Positions 52,130 to 62,222 are shown, numbered from the stretch's first letter. The stretch: DNA of 64,000 nt from Sporosarcina aquimarina (GCF_023715615.1 NZ_JAMBOM010000002.1:410898-474897), one strand, 5' to 3'. Program-made: numbers and translations. The notes: generated from the letters alone by a model not told the origin.

Positions 52130-52357
52130 ATGAAAAAGCTTGTTTTGTTACTCATTCGCTTTTATCAAAAAATGATTTCGCCACTTACTCCACCCTCTTG
52201 CAGATTCTATCCTACCTGCTCGCATTATGGAGTCGAAGCCGTTGAAACCCATGGTGTCGTTAAGGGAATGTGGTTGACAATTGTCCGAATTTCAAAGTGC
52301 CATCCTTTTCATAAAGGTGGATTCGACCCTGTTCCTACCAAGAAAGAAAAAATCTAA
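52130..52357 (+). CDS. yidD: YidD membrane-insertion efficiency factor
   Basis: A 75-residue amphipathic YidD protein: [26 protein letters not shown] contains the three conserved cysteines, and [17 protein letters not shown] is the C-terminal signature. Thought to help YidC/Oxa1 insert membrane proteins. TAGGAG ribosome site. Its terminator hairpin at 52376 overlaps the promoter of the zinc-lipoprotein gene. Confidence 0.93.
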   Translation: MKKLVLLLIRFYQKMISPLTPPSCRFYPTCSHYGVEAVETHGVVKGMWLTIVRISKCHPFHKGGFDPVPTKKEKI

Positions 52358-52369
52358 TAACTCTTTTAG

Positions 52370-52398
52370 TTGTCAAGTGCTTCTTCATTTAGTATGAT
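52370..52398 (+). promoter_or_regulatory. Promoter of zinc lipoprotein gene
   Basis: TTGTCA at 52370-52375, 17-base spacer, TATGAT at 52393-52398. The spacer and -10 lie inside the yidD terminator hairpin. Confidence 0.6.
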
Positions 52399-52413
52399 GA
52401 AGAAGCACTTTTT
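52376..52413 (+). terminator. Terminator of yidD
   Basis: AAGTGCTTCTTCA / TGAAGAAGCACTT stem with T5. Confidence 0.8.
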
Positions 52414-52416
52414 AAA

Positions 52417-52431
52417 TCGTAATGATTACGT
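52417..52431 (+). promoter_or_regulatory. Zur box
   Basis: TCGTAATGATTACGT matches the Bacillus Zur consensus TCGTAATNATTACGA with one mismatch. It lies just downstream of the -10, where bound Zur blocks transcription when zinc is ample. Confidence 0.8.
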
Positions 52432-52449
52432 ATTGGAGGATTTAGGTAG

Positions 52450-53424
52450 ATGACACGCAAACGAATACTAATAGGACTTCTTCTTCTCACGCTCGTACTT
52501 GGGGCTTGTGGGAAAAAAGATGATTCCAATGGAAGTAAAGCAGACGATGGAAAACTCGACGTATATACAACAGTTTATCCACTACAATATTTTACACAAC
52601 GAATTGGTGGTGACACAGTGTCTGTAAAATCGATTTATCCAGCAGGAACCGATGAGCACTCATTCGATCCGACTCAAAAAGAAATGATGAAGCTGGCTGA
52701 TGCAGATTTGTTTTTCTATGTGGGGCTTGGACTTGAAGGCTTTGTAGAAAATGCAGAAAAAACATTAAAAAATCAACACGTCACATTACTTTCGACTGGT
52801 GATCATATCGATTCCACAAAGCTAATGGAAGGTCATCATCATGATTCGTCAGATGGAGATGAACACGAACACAGTCATGAGGGCGAAGAGCATTCAGAAG
52901 GCACTACCGATCCCCATGTATGGATTTCTCCTGTTCTTAGCTTGGATTTAGCTAAAGCTGTTCGAGATGGCCTCACAGAGCAAGCTCCAGAGAATAAAGA
53001 ACTGTATGAGAAGAACTTTGAAGCTTTGAAAAGCGATTTAGAATCGCTGGATAAAGAATTTGCAACAATGGCAGATCAGGCAACTTCAAAAAAATTCTTT
53101 GTTTCTCATGCCGCATTCGGCTATCTAGCTAATGAATACGGATTAGAGCAGATTTCCATTGCTGGTCTCAACACACAAAATGAGCCATCCCAAAAGGAAC
53201 TCGCCCACATTGTGGAAGAAGCGAAAGAGGCTCATGTTAAAACGATTCTCTTTGAACAAAACGTGAGCTCTAAACTGACTAAAGTCGTCCAAAATGAAAT
53301 TGGTGCAGACTCCGCCATTCTTCATAACTTGTCTGTTCTGACGAAAGAGGATGTTGCCAACAATGAGGATTATTTCTCGTTGATGAAACGCAATATTCAA
53401 GTGTTGTCTAAAGCACTAAATTAA
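52450..53424 (+). CDS. znuA: Zinc ABC transporter substrate-binding lipoprotein
   Basis: A 324-residue ZnuA/AdcA-type lipoprotein. Signal peptide with lipobox VLGAC (lipidated Cys21). The His/Asp-rich loop (HHHDSSDGDEHEHSHEGEEH, about residues 136-155) is typical of zinc, not manganese, carriers; metal His ligands in GTDEHSFDP, TDPHVWISP and FVSHAAFGYL. It captures Zn(II) outside the membrane. The permease and ATPase genes are not beside it, so it works with components encoded elsewhere. Zur box and promoter upstream. Confidence 0.92.
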   Translation: MTRKRILIGLLLLTLVLGACGKKDDSNGSKADDGKLDVYTTVYPLQYFTQRIGGDTVSVKSIYPAGTDEHSFDPTQKEMMKLADADLFFYVGLGLEGFVENAEKTLKNQHVTLLSTGDHIDSTKLMEGHHHDSSDGDEHEHSHEGEEHSEGTTDPHVWISPVLSLDLAKAVRDGLTEQAPENKELYEKNFEALKSDLESLDKEFATMADQATSKKFFVSHAAFGYLANEYGLEQISIAGLNTQNEPSQKELAHIVEEAKEAHVKTILFEQNVSSKLTKVVQNEIGADSAILHNLSVLTKEDVANNEDYFSLMKRNIQVLSKALN

Positions 53425-53477
53425 AAAGCTAGAGGTTGGAGGGGAATATTGCCCCCTTTCTCCTCTAGCTTTTTTTG
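53423..53477. terminator. Bidirectional terminator
   Basis: AAAAAGCTAGAGG / CCTCTAGCTTTTT stem with inner GGGG/CCCC, between convergent znuA and menE. Confidence 0.85.
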
Positions 53478-53480
53478 TCT

Positions 53481-54929
53481 TTAATTATCCATAGTAAACC
53501 TTTCGCGAAGTTCCTTCCTCATTAATTTGTTCGATGCGTTTCGAGGTAATTCATCGACAAATTGAAAGGTTTTCGGAACTTTATAAGACGCTAGCCTAGT
53601 TTGACAAAACTCGCGAAGTCCTTCAACTGTAACCGCTGATCGCAGAACGATAAACGCTGCGGGAACTGCTCCCCATTCATTGCTTGGCATTGCACATACG
53701 CCTGCCTCTACCACTTCTGGATGCTCCACAAGCACTGACTCTATCTCCGCAGGATAGATGTTCTCCCCACCTGAGATAATTAGGTCAGAACGTCTATCTG
53801 AGACAAATAGAAAGCCTTCATCATCGAAATACCCGATATCCCCAGAATGCAGCCAGCCATTTTGCAATGCTTGAGTGCCAGTATTCTTTCCAATATATCC
53901 TTTAGTGACGTGAGGCCCCTTAATGAGAATTTCCCCTTTAACAAATGGCTCTTTTGCTCCGTCAATTTGGATATCCGTGAAAAATAATGGTTTTCCTGCT
54001 GATCCTGGCTTTCGTAATGCATCTTCAGCCGAAAGCGTTGCTGTCTGTGAGCTAGTTTCTGTCATACCGTACGTTTGCAATACAGGGAGTCCACATTGTT
54101 TTGCACGCGTTAAATAGCTAACAGGAACGGGACCGCCACCGGCAAGAAGTGTGCGGAATTTTGGATGGACAGACAACTTGTCGTTTTCAATAACTGTTAG
54201 TAACCGTTGAAGTGTGACCGCCACAACAGACATTCCCGACACACGTCCATTACTGATTTCATCAGCCGCTACTGCAGCGTCAAATTTGTCAAACAACCTC
54301 ACTTCGGAGCCATACAAAACGGCTCTCGCTAAAATAGAGAAACCACTAATATGGAACAGAGGCATCATGTGGAGCCATGCATCTCCATCATGTAGGCCGC
54401 TGTTCAAAACAGCAGATAGCGCACTTGATGTATGATTTTGTGCAGTTTGACGAACCCCTTTTGGAAATCCTGTCGTTCCCGATGTGTACATAATCGTTAG
54501 CGTCCGATCTTCTTCCCATTCTTGCTCCAGTTGCAAAGATTTCGGATCCAGCTTAAGAAATTCATTATAAAAAATACTCCGGCATGCTTGGTGTTCGGCT
54601 ACTTCGCGAAAAGCTTCTTCACAGACGAGCAATTTCGATTGTGAATCTTTTAGCTGATACTCGATTTCCTCTGCTGTCAGTCTTGCGTTCAGCATGACCA
54701 TTTCTACACCTGCAAGCAAACAGCCATGGATTAACATCGCCATTTCAGCAGATGTTCCTCCGAGTAATGCAATACGGCTACCTCGTTCAAGTCCAAGTGA
54801 ACGGAGTTTCCCTGCTCTATCCAATGCCTCTTCTTTCAGATGAAGATAAGACCATGTTCGGTCTTGAAAGGTCAATGCAGGTGCATGAGGCGTCAATGCA
54901 GCACGTTTTAATAACCAATTCGGAATCAT
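53481..54929 (-). CDS. menE: o-Succinylbenzoate-CoA ligase
   Basis: A 482-residue adenylate-forming enzyme of menaquinone synthesis, activating o-succinylbenzoate to its CoA thioester. AMP-binding motif is IMYTSGTTGFPKGV, then QTYGMTETSSQ and SGDIGYFDDEGFLFVSDR, with the catalytic lysine in ASNKLMRKEL. ATG at 54929 with AAAGGAGG. Last gene of the menF-D-H-B-E run. Length is normal for the family. Confidence 0.95.
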   Translation of the reverse strand: MIPNWLLKRAALTPHAPALTFQDRTWSYLHLKEEALDRAGKLRSLGLERGSRIALLGGTSAEMAMLIHGCLLAGVEMVMLNARLTAEEIEYQLKDSQSKLLVCEEAFREVAEHQACRSIFYNEFLKLDPKSLQLEQEWEEDRTLTIMYTSGTTGFPKGVRQTAQNHTSSALSAVLNSGLHDGDAWLHMMPLFHISGFSILARAVLYGSEVRLFDKFDAAVAADEISNGRVSGMSVVAVTLQRLLTVIENDKLSVHPKFRTLLAGGGPVPVSYLTRAKQCGLPVLQTYGMTETSSQTATLSAEDALRKPGSAGKPLFFTDIQIDGAKEPFVKGEILIKGPHVTKGYIGKNTGTQALQNGWLHSGDIGYFDDEGFLFVSDRRSDLIISGGENIYPAEIESVLVEHPEVVEAGVCAMPSNEWGAVPAAFIVLRSAVTVEGLREFCQTRLASYKVPKTFQFVDELPRNASNKLMRKELRERFTMDN

Positions 54930-54991
54930 TTTGTACCTCCTTTCCATAAAGAAAAAACTGCCTAATAGGCAGTCTTTTCATTTAATAATCA

Positions 54992-55810
54992 TTAAGGGAA
55001 TCGTGGGAATTGACCGAAGTCCGGCTTACGCTTTTCTTTGAACGCATCGCGGCCCTCTTTCGCTTCGTCTGATGTGTAGTACAACAATGTAGCGTCGCCA
55101 GCCAATTGCTGAAGTCCCGCTAGTCCATCCGTATCGGCATTCATCGCTGCTTTCAAGAAACGAAGTGCAGTTGGGCTCATGGATAGCATTTCTTCACACC
55201 ATTGAACGGTTTCATCCTCAAGCTGCTCATAAGGAACAACTGTGTTAACTAATCCCATATCTAACGCATCTTGTGCATTGTATTGACGGCACAAGTACCA
55301 GATTTCACGCGCTTTCTTATGTCCGATAATACGTGCAAGGTAACCTGACCCGTATCCAGCATCGAACGAACCTACTTTAGGACCTGTTTGGCCAAATATT
55401 GCATTGTCTGCAGCAATCGTTAGGTCACATACAACGTGAAGTACGTGGCCACCGCCAATTGCGTAGCCCGCAACCATAGCAACAACCGGTTTTGGAATAA
55501 CACGAATCAGACGTTGTAGGTCAAGTACGTTCAAACGTGGAATCTCGTCCTCACCAACATATCCACCGTGACCTCGTACTTTCTGGTCTCCACCAGAACA
55601 GAATGCTTTTTCGCCTTCTCCTGTTAAAACGATGACTCCGATACTTTCGTCGTCACGTGCACGAGAAAAAGCATCAATCATTTCCATTACCGTTTTTGGA
55701 CGGAATGCATTTCGTACTTCTGGACGATTGATCGTCACTTTCGCAATGCCATTGTACTTTTCATACTTAATATCTTCGTATGTATGAAGTGTTTCCCATT
55801 GTCGTGTCAT
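54992..55810 (-). CDS. menB: 1,4-Dihydroxy-2-naphthoyl-CoA synthase
   Basis: A 272-residue crotonase-fold enzyme that cyclises o-succinylbenzoyl-CoA. Signature [12 protein letters not shown] and [20 protein letters not shown], with the catalytic [16 protein letters not shown] segment. ATG at 55810 has AGGAGG; the open frame to 55831 overlaps menH by a few bases. Lies between menH and menE in the pathway operon. Confidence 0.97.
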   Translation of the reverse strand: MTRQWETLHTYEDIKYEKYNGIAKVTINRPEVRNAFRPKTVMEMIDAFSRARDDESIGVIVLTGEGEKAFCSGGDQKVRGHGGYVGEDEIPRLNVLDLQRLIRVIPKPVVAMVAGYAIGGGHVLHVVCDLTIAADNAIFGQTGPKVGSFDAGYGSGYLARIIGHKKAREIWYLCRQYNAQDALDMGLVNTVVPYEQLEDETVQWCEEMLSMSPTALRFLKAAMNADTDGLAGLQQLAGDATLLYYTSDEAKEGRDAFKEKRKPDFGQFPRFP

Positions 55811-55827
55811 GGTTGTCCTCCTAGAAA

Positions 55828-56652
55828 TCATTTTGGATTTACAATCTCATTTATTATTGTAGCAAATTCTTCAGGTTTTTCCACGTGGATTGCATGACCT
55901 GCATTTTTCACAGAAAAATGTTGGACGTTTGGCAGTAAGATTTTCATCTCCAAAGCAATCGCTTCAAACTTTGAATCGAGGGATCCTGTAACCAAAATCA
56001 CAGGATATCTTTGCTCAGTAAGTACTTCCCAGTAAGACGGCTGGCTGCCTGTCCCAATACCGATTAAACTGTTTGCTAGGCCGTGCGGGTCTTGACTCAG
56101 TCGCTCTTTGCGTACGTCTTCTTTTTGTTTTTTTGACATTGACTTCTGAGAGTCGAATAAGGATAGGTTCTCCCAGAAATCCACAAAATCCAAGTAAGGT
56201 TCGTGCAGTAGTCGATTCGCTAATTTGGCATCATTTCTCTTTCGTTCAGAACGCTCTGTTTCCGTTTTCAGACCAGGTGAAGCACTTTCCAGAACTAGTC
56301 GATGTATCCGCTTAGGATAAGATGTCGCATACCCTAACGCAGTACGGCCACCCATGGAATAGCCGACTAATGTGAACTTTGTTAGCCCCAATTGGTTGAA
56401 CAATTGCTCTAAATCTGCAGTTTGTTTCTCCATTGAATAGTCTGAACTGTTATCAGGTTTGTCTGAGAGCCCATGCCCCCATAGATCGATGGCAACCGTG
56501 TGGACCTTCCCTTCAAGAAGTGAACTGATTGTGCGCCATGTAGCTATGCTACCCGTAAATCCATGTAGGAATACGACAACTGGAAGAGCTGGGTCACCGT
56601 TACGTCGCACATGCATCGAATGTCCATTGACTGAAATCCACTCAGACCCCAT
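55828..56652 (-). CDS. menH: SHCHC synthase MenH
   Basis: A 274-residue alpha/beta hydrolase-fold lyase that eliminates pyruvate from SEPHCHC to give SHCHC. Oxyanion region FLHGFTGS, nucleophile elbow [12 protein letters not shown], acid VTGSLDSKF, and His in [14 protein letters not shown]. Overlaps menD by eleven bases, so translation is coupled. Gene order matches B. subtilis menD-menH-menB. Confidence 0.93.
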   Translation of the reverse strand: MGSEWISVNGHSMHVRRNGDPALPVVVFLHGFTGSIATWRTISSLLEGKVHTVAIDLWGHGLSDKPDNSSDYSMEKQTADLEQLFNQLGLTKFTLVGYSMGGRTALGYATSYPKRIHRLVLESASPGLKTETERSERKRNDAKLANRLLHEPYLDFVDFWENLSLFDSQKSMSKKQKEDVRKERLSQDPHGLANSLIGIGTGSQPSYWEVLTEQRYPVILVTGSLDSKFEAIALEMKILLPNVQHFSVKNAGHAIHVEKPEEFATIINEIVNPK

Positions 56653-58360
56653 TACGGTCGAGCTCCTCTCCTATCGCACTCCATAATTCACGATGTGCCT
56701 GTACATTATGTTCCCGAACTGAAATCATTTCAATGATCCTCAGTGGAGCCGTCTTCTCTTTTGCTAATTGACCTTCTAGCTGTTCTATCGATGAGATCGA
56801 GTCATATTGAATGCCATACATCTCTGCAAGCGGGGCAAATGTCAAACCGGTTGGCGTGCCAAAGAGCTGTTCAAAATGATTGGGAATTGAAGATTGAGGC
56901 AAGTAAGAGAAAATGCCACCACCATCATTGTTACTCACAATAATAGTTAAATCCATCTTTTGCATGCGAGAGATCAGTAACCCATTCACATCATGCATGA
57001 ACGATAAATCACCAATTAAAAGCCAAGCCGGTCGCTTCCGGGCTGTTTGAATGCCGAGAGCCGTCGAAACGACCCCATCAATCCCGTTAGCTCCGCGATT
57101 CGAAAAGATCGCGATATCCCGATCCGTTTTGCGGAAATAGGTATCCAAATCCCGGATCGGCATACTACTCCCACTAATCAGGTCGCATCCATCTGGTAAC
57201 GAGGCTAGTAACGTGCGAACGTAATCCCCTTCATGAACTTCCTTACTCCTATAACGCTCCGTCATTTCTCCAGCGAGTTCGTTTGCTTTACTCCATATCT
57301 CAGTAAAAGATGCATCTTGATGTGCGGTTGCTTCAACAGACAGTATTTCGTTCGCACTCACTTGCAAATGGTGTGTGGCAATGCCGAGCGGATCACGGAA
57401 GATGGGAGATTCATCCACAACAATAAATGCTTGTGGTCTTACCTTCTTCAAAAATAACGTTAATGGTTTAGACACCGGTTGAGGTCCGATTCGAATGACC
57501 GTATCCGGTTCTGCTTGAGCCGCAAACGTTTCGTTCTTCAGCAATGCGTCATAAGAGTCAATACATAAGTGCTGACAATCAGCAGGAACTTCTGATCGCA
57601 AATTGGACAATGGATCACAAATTACCGGCCAATTCATGCTCTTTGCGAATTCCCAAACTTGTTTTTTATCAAATCCCGGAAGACATTCACCGACGACCAG
57701 AACTCCCCGTACTGCGGAACCGATTAGGTCACTCACCTGATTTTTCTGCTCAGTTGTCAGTGACGTGTGTCCAGAGATTCGCTCCATGAATGTAACTGTT
57801 GGAAGTTCTTGCTCAAAATCTATTAGCAACGGCTCCCTGAACGGGGCATTAAGATGGACCGGACCCTTAGGTTCAGTGACCGCCATGCCTATAGCACGAG
57901 CAATTTGCCGATCTAAAAAGTCATCGACTGCCGATGAATCTTCAGGTATCGGTAGGTCCACATCATATTTAACGTGCGGACCAAATATCCCCATTTGCCG
58001 GATAGCTTGTGGTGCACCAACATCACGTAATTCGTGTGGACGATCCGCTGTAATCACAATCAATGGAACACGAGCATAAAACGCTTCTGTTACGGCTGGG
58101 TGATAGTTAGACGCAGCTGTGCCTGATGTACATAACAGGACAACGGGTAATTGCGTTGCCTTCGCTAATCCAAGTGCGAAAAATCCAGCAGAACGTTCAT
58201 CTACGTGCAAATGGACATCTATCTGTTCTGTAGAAGCGAGCGCGTAAGCAAGTGGAGTGGAACGCGATCCCGGACTAATGACCGCATGCGCAACTCCCAT
58301 CCCGACAAAACCTTCTGCCATTCTTCTCACATGATTCGTTAACGTTTTACGATTATCCAT
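56642..58360 (-). CDS. menD: SEPHCHC synthase MenD
   Basis: A 572-residue thiamine-diphosphate enzyme adding succinic semialdehyde (from 2-oxoglutarate) to isochorismate. N-terminal SPGSRSTPLAYAL, activator Glu in HVDERSAGFFALG, and the ThDP site with LIGDLSFMHDVNGLL then NNDGGGIFSYLPQ. Overlaps menF by eight bases. Second step of the pathway. Confidence 0.96.
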   Translation of the reverse strand: MDNRKTLTNHVRRMAEGFVGMGVAHAVISPGSRSTPLAYALASTEQIDVHLHVDERSAGFFALGLAKATQLPVVLLCTSGTAASNYHPAVTEAFYARVPLIVITADRPHELRDVGAPQAIRQMGIFGPHVKYDVDLPIPEDSSAVDDFLDRQIARAIGMAVTEPKGPVHLNAPFREPLLIDFEQELPTVTFMERISGHTSLTTEQKNQVSDLIGSAVRGVLVVGECLPGFDKKQVWEFAKSMNWPVICDPLSNLRSEVPADCQHLCIDSYDALLKNETFAAQAEPDTVIRIGPQPVSKPLTLFLKKVRPQAFIVVDESPIFRDPLGIATHHLQVSANEILSVEATAHQDASFTEIWSKANELAGEMTERYRSKEVHEGDYVRTLLASLPDGCDLISGSSMPIRDLDTYFRKTDRDIAIFSNRGANGIDGVVSTALGIQTARKRPAWLLIGDLSFMHDVNGLLISRMQKMDLTIIVSNNDGGGIFSYLPQSSIPNHFEQLFGTPTGLTFAPLAEMYGIQYDSISSIEQLEGQLAKEKTAPLRIIEMISVREHNVQAHRELWSAIGEELDRNGV

Positions 58361-59741
58361 TTAGCGAACCCCCAAGTGCACGTAACATCGGTCTAAATTT
58401 CACCCAGGTCTCTTCGTATTCCTGAGTGGGATCTGAGTCTGCTACAATTCCTCCACCGGCATATAACCATGCGTTCTTCTGTTCCAGCAATGCTGAACGT
58501 ATCGCTACCGCAAATTCACCGTTTCCAGATGCATCTGTCCAGCCCACGGGAGCTGCGTAATATCCTCGATCGAGTTCTTCTTCCTGACGGATCAGTTCCC
58601 TAGCGACCGGTGTTGGAACGCCCCCAAGTGCAGGTGTCGGATGAAGGGCTTTGACGAATTGGAAAATACTACTTTCAACTCCCAGACGTCCCTGAACCGG
58701 CGTATGCAAATGTTGGATGTCACGTACTTTCATCAACTTAGGTCGTGTAGCAGCTGTATAAGAAGCACAAAGCGATTCGAATACGCCCGTAATCATATCG
58801 ACCACGTATTGGTGTTCTTCCCGATTCTTTTTGTCCCCGAGTAGCTCGTTACCTAACCGCTGATCCTCGTCCGCACTGCTCCCCCGTTTAATGGATCCGG
58901 CAACACATGCAGAAAAAGCAAGTCCGTCTTTTATTTCAATCAATCGTTCCGGAGTGGCACCAAAAAAGAATTGTGAGCCATTTTCAAGTCCAAAATTATA
59001 ACTGTCCCGTTGCTCGTTAGCAACAGACTGAAGTGCAGCTACCGGTGGAATTGCTTGCTCAAATTGCAGTGCTAATTTCCGAGCTATGACTACTTTTTCA
59101 GATTCCCCCATTTGAATCTTCTCTGTAATTCGTTGAACGGCCTTCAGATAATGCTCTTTGCGAAGTTCCTTCATCGATACCAGCAATGGCTTTTCGGTTG
59201 ATACAGATTCCTGCACTTGTGCCATATGGATAAGTTGGTCTCTCTGCTTGCGAAGTGCTTCAAATTGGAGAACAGTTTCAGTTTCTTCAGAGATTAAATT
59301 TATCGCAACAAGTGTTTTTCCGTTTTCTATCTTCAACTGGAAAGTAGGCACAGCAAAAAGAGCGTCTGGGAAATTCCCCCACTCTGAAGGAGTGGATGAA
59401 TGTCTTTCCTCAAAAGAAAATCCACCGAACAAAACAGGATTCATATCTTTGTCTTCTTTTATAAGTGCATCGCAATAGTGTTTCCATTTGGATTCAATCG
59501 TATCAAAGCGATCGGTTCCAGGTTCATCAGTTATCGTCAACGCATGTCCAATTCCAACAAGCGTCATCGTTTTAGATGCATTTTCCCAATAAAAACGATG
59601 AGAATCATGGATAAACGCCCCTGCCTCAAAAAAAGACAGCGGTGATATTCCGCCCGCCTCAATAGTTTCTGTAAAGAAGCGGACATGCGGCATAGCTGCC
59701 GTTTTTTTTCGGCTAGGCAAGTCCGTAAGCTTCCGATTCAT
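58353..59741 (-). CDS. menF: Isochorismate synthase MenF
   Basis: A 462-residue chorismate-utilising enzyme converting chorismate to isochorismate. Motifs: KVVIARKLALQF, FFFGATPERLIEI, SACVAGSIKRG, HTPVQGRLGVES, LHPTPALGGVPT, AAPVGWTDASGNGEFAVAIRSAL and GGGIVADSDPTQEYEET for magnesium. First gene of the men cluster, with the divergent menA across 157 bases of promoter region. Confidence 0.95.
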   Translation of the reverse strand: MNRKLTDLPSRKKTAAMPHVRFFTETIEAGGISPLSFFEAGAFIHDSHRFYWENASKTMTLVGIGHALTITDEPGTDRFDTIESKWKHYCDALIKEDKDMNPVLFGGFSFEERHSSTPSEWGNFPDALFAVPTFQLKIENGKTLVAINLISEETETVLQFEALRKQRDQLIHMAQVQESVSTEKPLLVSMKELRKEHYLKAVQRITEKIQMGESEKVVIARKLALQFEQAIPPVAALQSVANEQRDSYNFGLENGSQFFFGATPERLIEIKDGLAFSACVAGSIKRGSSADEDQRLGNELLGDKKNREEHQYVVDMITGVFESLCASYTAATRPKLMKVRDIQHLHTPVQGRLGVESSIFQFVKALHPTPALGGVPTPVARELIRQEEELDRGYYAAPVGWTDASGNGEFAVAIRSALLEQKNAWLYAGGGIVADSDPTQEYEETWVKFRPMLRALGGSLNG

Positions 59742-59898
59742 AGTATTCTCTCCTCATGTGGCAAACCCTTGGTGCCAATTCTATTTCCATTATAGCGGAA
59801 ATCGGGCTACTGCGCATTTTTAAGAACCTGAAGGATTCCGTATTTGTGCCGAATAGAGTACAATAAGACTTGCATGTTTAAACGAAGGAGAGAACGAA

Positions 59899-60816
59899 AT
59901 GCAAGATACTATCAAGATTGAAACTGGTTGGAGAATGTGGTGGCAGCTAACTCGTCCCCATACATTGACTGCAGCTTTTGCTCCTGTGTTCCTTGGCACG
60001 ATGCTGGCGTTGCCATTCGGACAACTGGACTTCTTATTATTCGCTGCCATGTTGCTCGCGAGTGTTTTCATTCAAATGGCGACCAATATGTTTAACGAGT
60101 ACTACGATTTTAAACGCGGACTCGATACCGAAGATTCTGTCGGCATCGGAGGAACGATTGTACGTAATAAAGTAAATCCGAAGACGATTCTAAATTTGGC
60201 ACTGCTCCTATATGGCGTTTCAATTCTTTTAGGTGTCTATATCTGTATGCAGTCATCTTGGTGGATTGCTGTAGTCGGACTAATCTCAATGGCTATTGGT
60301 TACTTCTATACAGGAGGACCCTATCCAATAGCGTACACACCACTGGGTGAACTATTTTCTGGAATCGTCATGGGAATGCTGTTAGTCCTGATTGCTTTTT
60401 ACATCCAAACAGGAACCGTGTCAGAACGTGCTGTTTTACTGTCCATTCCAAGTGTATTGCTTGTAGCTGCAATCATGATGGCAAACAACATCCGTGATTT
60501 GGAAGGCGATAAAAAAGGTGGTAGAAAAACACTAGCCATTTTGTTTGGAAGACCAACTGCAATTCGAATTCAAAGTGGATTCTTTATCCTCGCGTTTGCA
60601 TGGATTATTGCCTTAGTTCTTTTTGGTGGATTGACACCTTGGAGTCTCCTTGTCGTTCTTTGTGTAAAAAAACCAATTAACGCAATTAAGATCTTTAAAA
60701 ATTCCGAGCTCCCTCTACAGGTAATGCCTGCTATGAAATACACTGCTCAAACAAACACATTCTTTTGTCTTCTACTCGCGATCGGGTTACTAATTGGACA
60801 TCTCACAACTAAATAA
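59899..60816 (+). CDS. menA: 1,4-Dihydroxy-2-naphthoate prenyltransferase
   Basis: A 305-residue UbiA-family membrane prenyltransferase with about eight helices. Asp-rich motif NEYYDFKRGLDTED and the second NNIRDLEGDKKGGRKT bind the Mg-prenyl diphosphate. It attaches the polyprenyl chain, making demethylmenaquinone. GGAGAG ribosome site. Divergent from the men operon; terminator at 60829. Confidence 0.95.
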   Translation: MQDTIKIETGWRMWWQLTRPHTLTAAFAPVFLGTMLALPFGQLDFLLFAAMLLASVFIQMATNMFNEYYDFKRGLDTEDSVGIGGTIVRNKVNPKTILNLALLLYGVSILLGVYICMQSSWWIAVVGLISMAIGYFYTGGPYPIAYTPLGELFSGIVMGMLLVLIAFYIQTGTVSERAVLLSIPSVLLVAAIMMANNIRDLEGDKKGGRKTLAILFGRPTAIRIQSGFFILAFAWIIALVLFGGLTPWSLLVVLCVKKPINAIKIFKNSELPLQVMPAMKYTAQTNTFFCLLLAIGLLIGHLTTK

Positions 60817-60828
60817 TGACAGGTTACA

Positions 60829-60878
60829 GGAGGCTATGCAGAGTCAGTGAAAACTGATTTCTGCTTTAGCCTCTTTCT
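60829..60878 (+). terminator. Terminator of menA
   Basis: GAGGCTA...TCAGT / ACTGA...TAGCCTC stem with T-rich tail. The remaining 60879-61019 shows no gene. Confidence 0.75.
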
Positions 60879-61019
60879 TTATGGTGAAATTCTCATTTAT
60901 CGCCAAATGGATTCAAAAGGTTTAACAACTCCGCGAAAAAGGAAATCATTGAATTAACAGCGGAAGTACTAGTAATTTTGCTGTTCTGAATCATACTAGA
61001 ACGTAAATCCATAAAGGAC

Positions 61020-61763
61020 GTGAACGTAATGTTAACAAAAGAACAAACAACGACTTTGAAAAAAGAGCTACTCCGTCTACAGGATGAGCTAACCATGACA
61101 GAAGAAAGAACTGATGTAGAAGAAAGTCCTCAAGAAGCAATTGGCGAGCTGTCCACTTACGATAACCACCCTGCAGATCTAGGAACGGAGTTATATGATC
61201 GAGAAAAGGATCGAGCATTGAGTGTACATGCAACTGAAGAGCTTGAAAAGGTCCAGCAAGCATTGGAAAGAATGAAAGAGGGTTCATACGGAGTATGTGA
61301 AAAATGCGGAAAAGAAATCCCTTATGAACGGTTAGAAGCAGTCCCCTACACGACCTTCTGTGTAGACGATGCGGTTCAAGAAGTTCCTGAAGACCGCCCT
61401 GTAGAGGACGATTTGTTGAAGATGGCTAATCCAAATACATTTTCGGATCTGCATGATGGTGCGTATAGAGATCCCATCGACAGCTTTGAAGAAATCGCAA
61501 AATCGGGAACTTCAGAAACTCCATCCGACTTCGTCGGAGATCATGATGACTATGAAACGTTATACGACACCTCAATTGAAGACGAAGGTACAGAAGATAT
61601 TGATGTGATTGCAACTAGCAACTTGGAGGGCGAACCTTCTGGAGTTATTCGAGGAGATACAACATTAGCATATGAAGAGGAACTGGACGAGGAAGGTCTT
61701 GAATCAGAACTAGGCGACATTCCATATCACCGTAAAGACAGTTACATCAATAATGAATCATAA
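61020..61763 (+). CDS. yteA: TraR/DksA-family protein YteA
   Basis: A 247-residue protein of the YteA type: N-terminal helical hairpin, then a DksA-like zinc-finger region (YGVCEKCGKEI ... TTFCVDDA), where only three of four cysteines remain (CxxC then a lone C). The C-terminal 100 residues are acidic and probably flexible. DksA-like proteins bind RNA polymerase; YteA is linked to sporulation in Bacillus. The divergent finger means zinc binding is uncertain. Confidence 0.85.
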   Translation: MNVMLTKEQTTTLKKELLRLQDELTMTEERTDVEESPQEAIGELSTYDNHPADLGTELYDREKDRALSVHATEELEKVQQALERMKEGSYGVCEKCGKEIPYERLEAVPYTTFCVDDAVQEVPEDRPVEDDLLKMANPNTFSDLHDGAYRDPIDSFEEIAKSGTSETPSDFVGDHDDYETLYDTSIEDEGTEDIDVIATSNLEGEPSGVIRGDTTLAYEEELDEEGLESELGDIPYHRKDSYINNES

Positions 61764-61803
61764 AAAAAGTTCCTAGTTGCGTTATCGCAACTAGGAACTT
61801 TTA
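61763..61803. terminator. Bidirectional terminator
   Basis: AAAGTTCCTAGTTGCG/CGCAACTAGGAACTTT stem between yteA and the convergent tRNA operon. Confidence 0.85.
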
Positions 61804-61807
61804 TGTA

Positions 61808-61879
61808 TGACCCCTACGGGATTCGAACCCGTGTTACCGCCGTGAAAGGGCGGTGTCTTAACCGCTTGACCAAGGGGCC
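61808..61879 (-). tRNA. tRNA-Glu (UUC)
   Basis: Anticodon TTC in CTTTCAC; acceptor GGCCCCT pairs AGGGGTC; discriminator A; CCA not encoded. Last tRNA of the operon. Confidence 0.95.
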
Positions 61880-61888
61880 AAACAAATA

Positions 61889-61979
61889 TGGCGGAGAAGG
61901 AGGGATTCGAACCCTCGCGCCGCTTTCGCGACCTACACCCTTAGCAGGGGCGCCTCTTGAGCCACTTGAGTACTTCCCC
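61889..61979 (-). tRNA. tRNA-Ser (GCU)
   Basis: Anticodon GCT in CTGCTAA; long variable arm (GTCGCGAAAGCGGC); CCA encoded. Confidence 0.95.
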
Positions 61980-61986
61980 GTAAATA

Positions 61987-62061
61987 TGGCTCCGCAGGTA
62001 GGACTCGAACCTACGACCGATCGGTTAACAGCCGATTGCTCTACCACTGAGCTACTGCGGA
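61987..62061 (-). tRNA. tRNA-Asn (GUU)
   Basis: Anticodon GTT in CTGTTAA; acceptor TCCGCAG/CTGCGGA, discriminator G, CCA encoded. Confidence 0.95.
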
Positions 62062-62065
62062 ATAG

Positions 62066-62139
<74 letters not shown>

Positions 62140-62143
62140 AATT

Positions 62144-62217
62144 TGGAGCGGGTGAAGGGAATCGAACCCTCATCATCAGCTTGGAAGGCTGAGGTTTTAC
62201 CACTAAACTACACCCGC
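62144..62217 (-). tRNA. tRNA-Gly (UCC)
   Basis: Anticodon TCC in CTTCCAA; acceptor GCGGGTG/CACCCGC, discriminator T, CCA encoded. Confidence 0.95.
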
Positions 62218-62222
62218 ATAAA

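Noticed and set aside
51950..52130. PerR box upstream of dps
   Set aside because: No sequence close to TTATAATNATTATAA was found.
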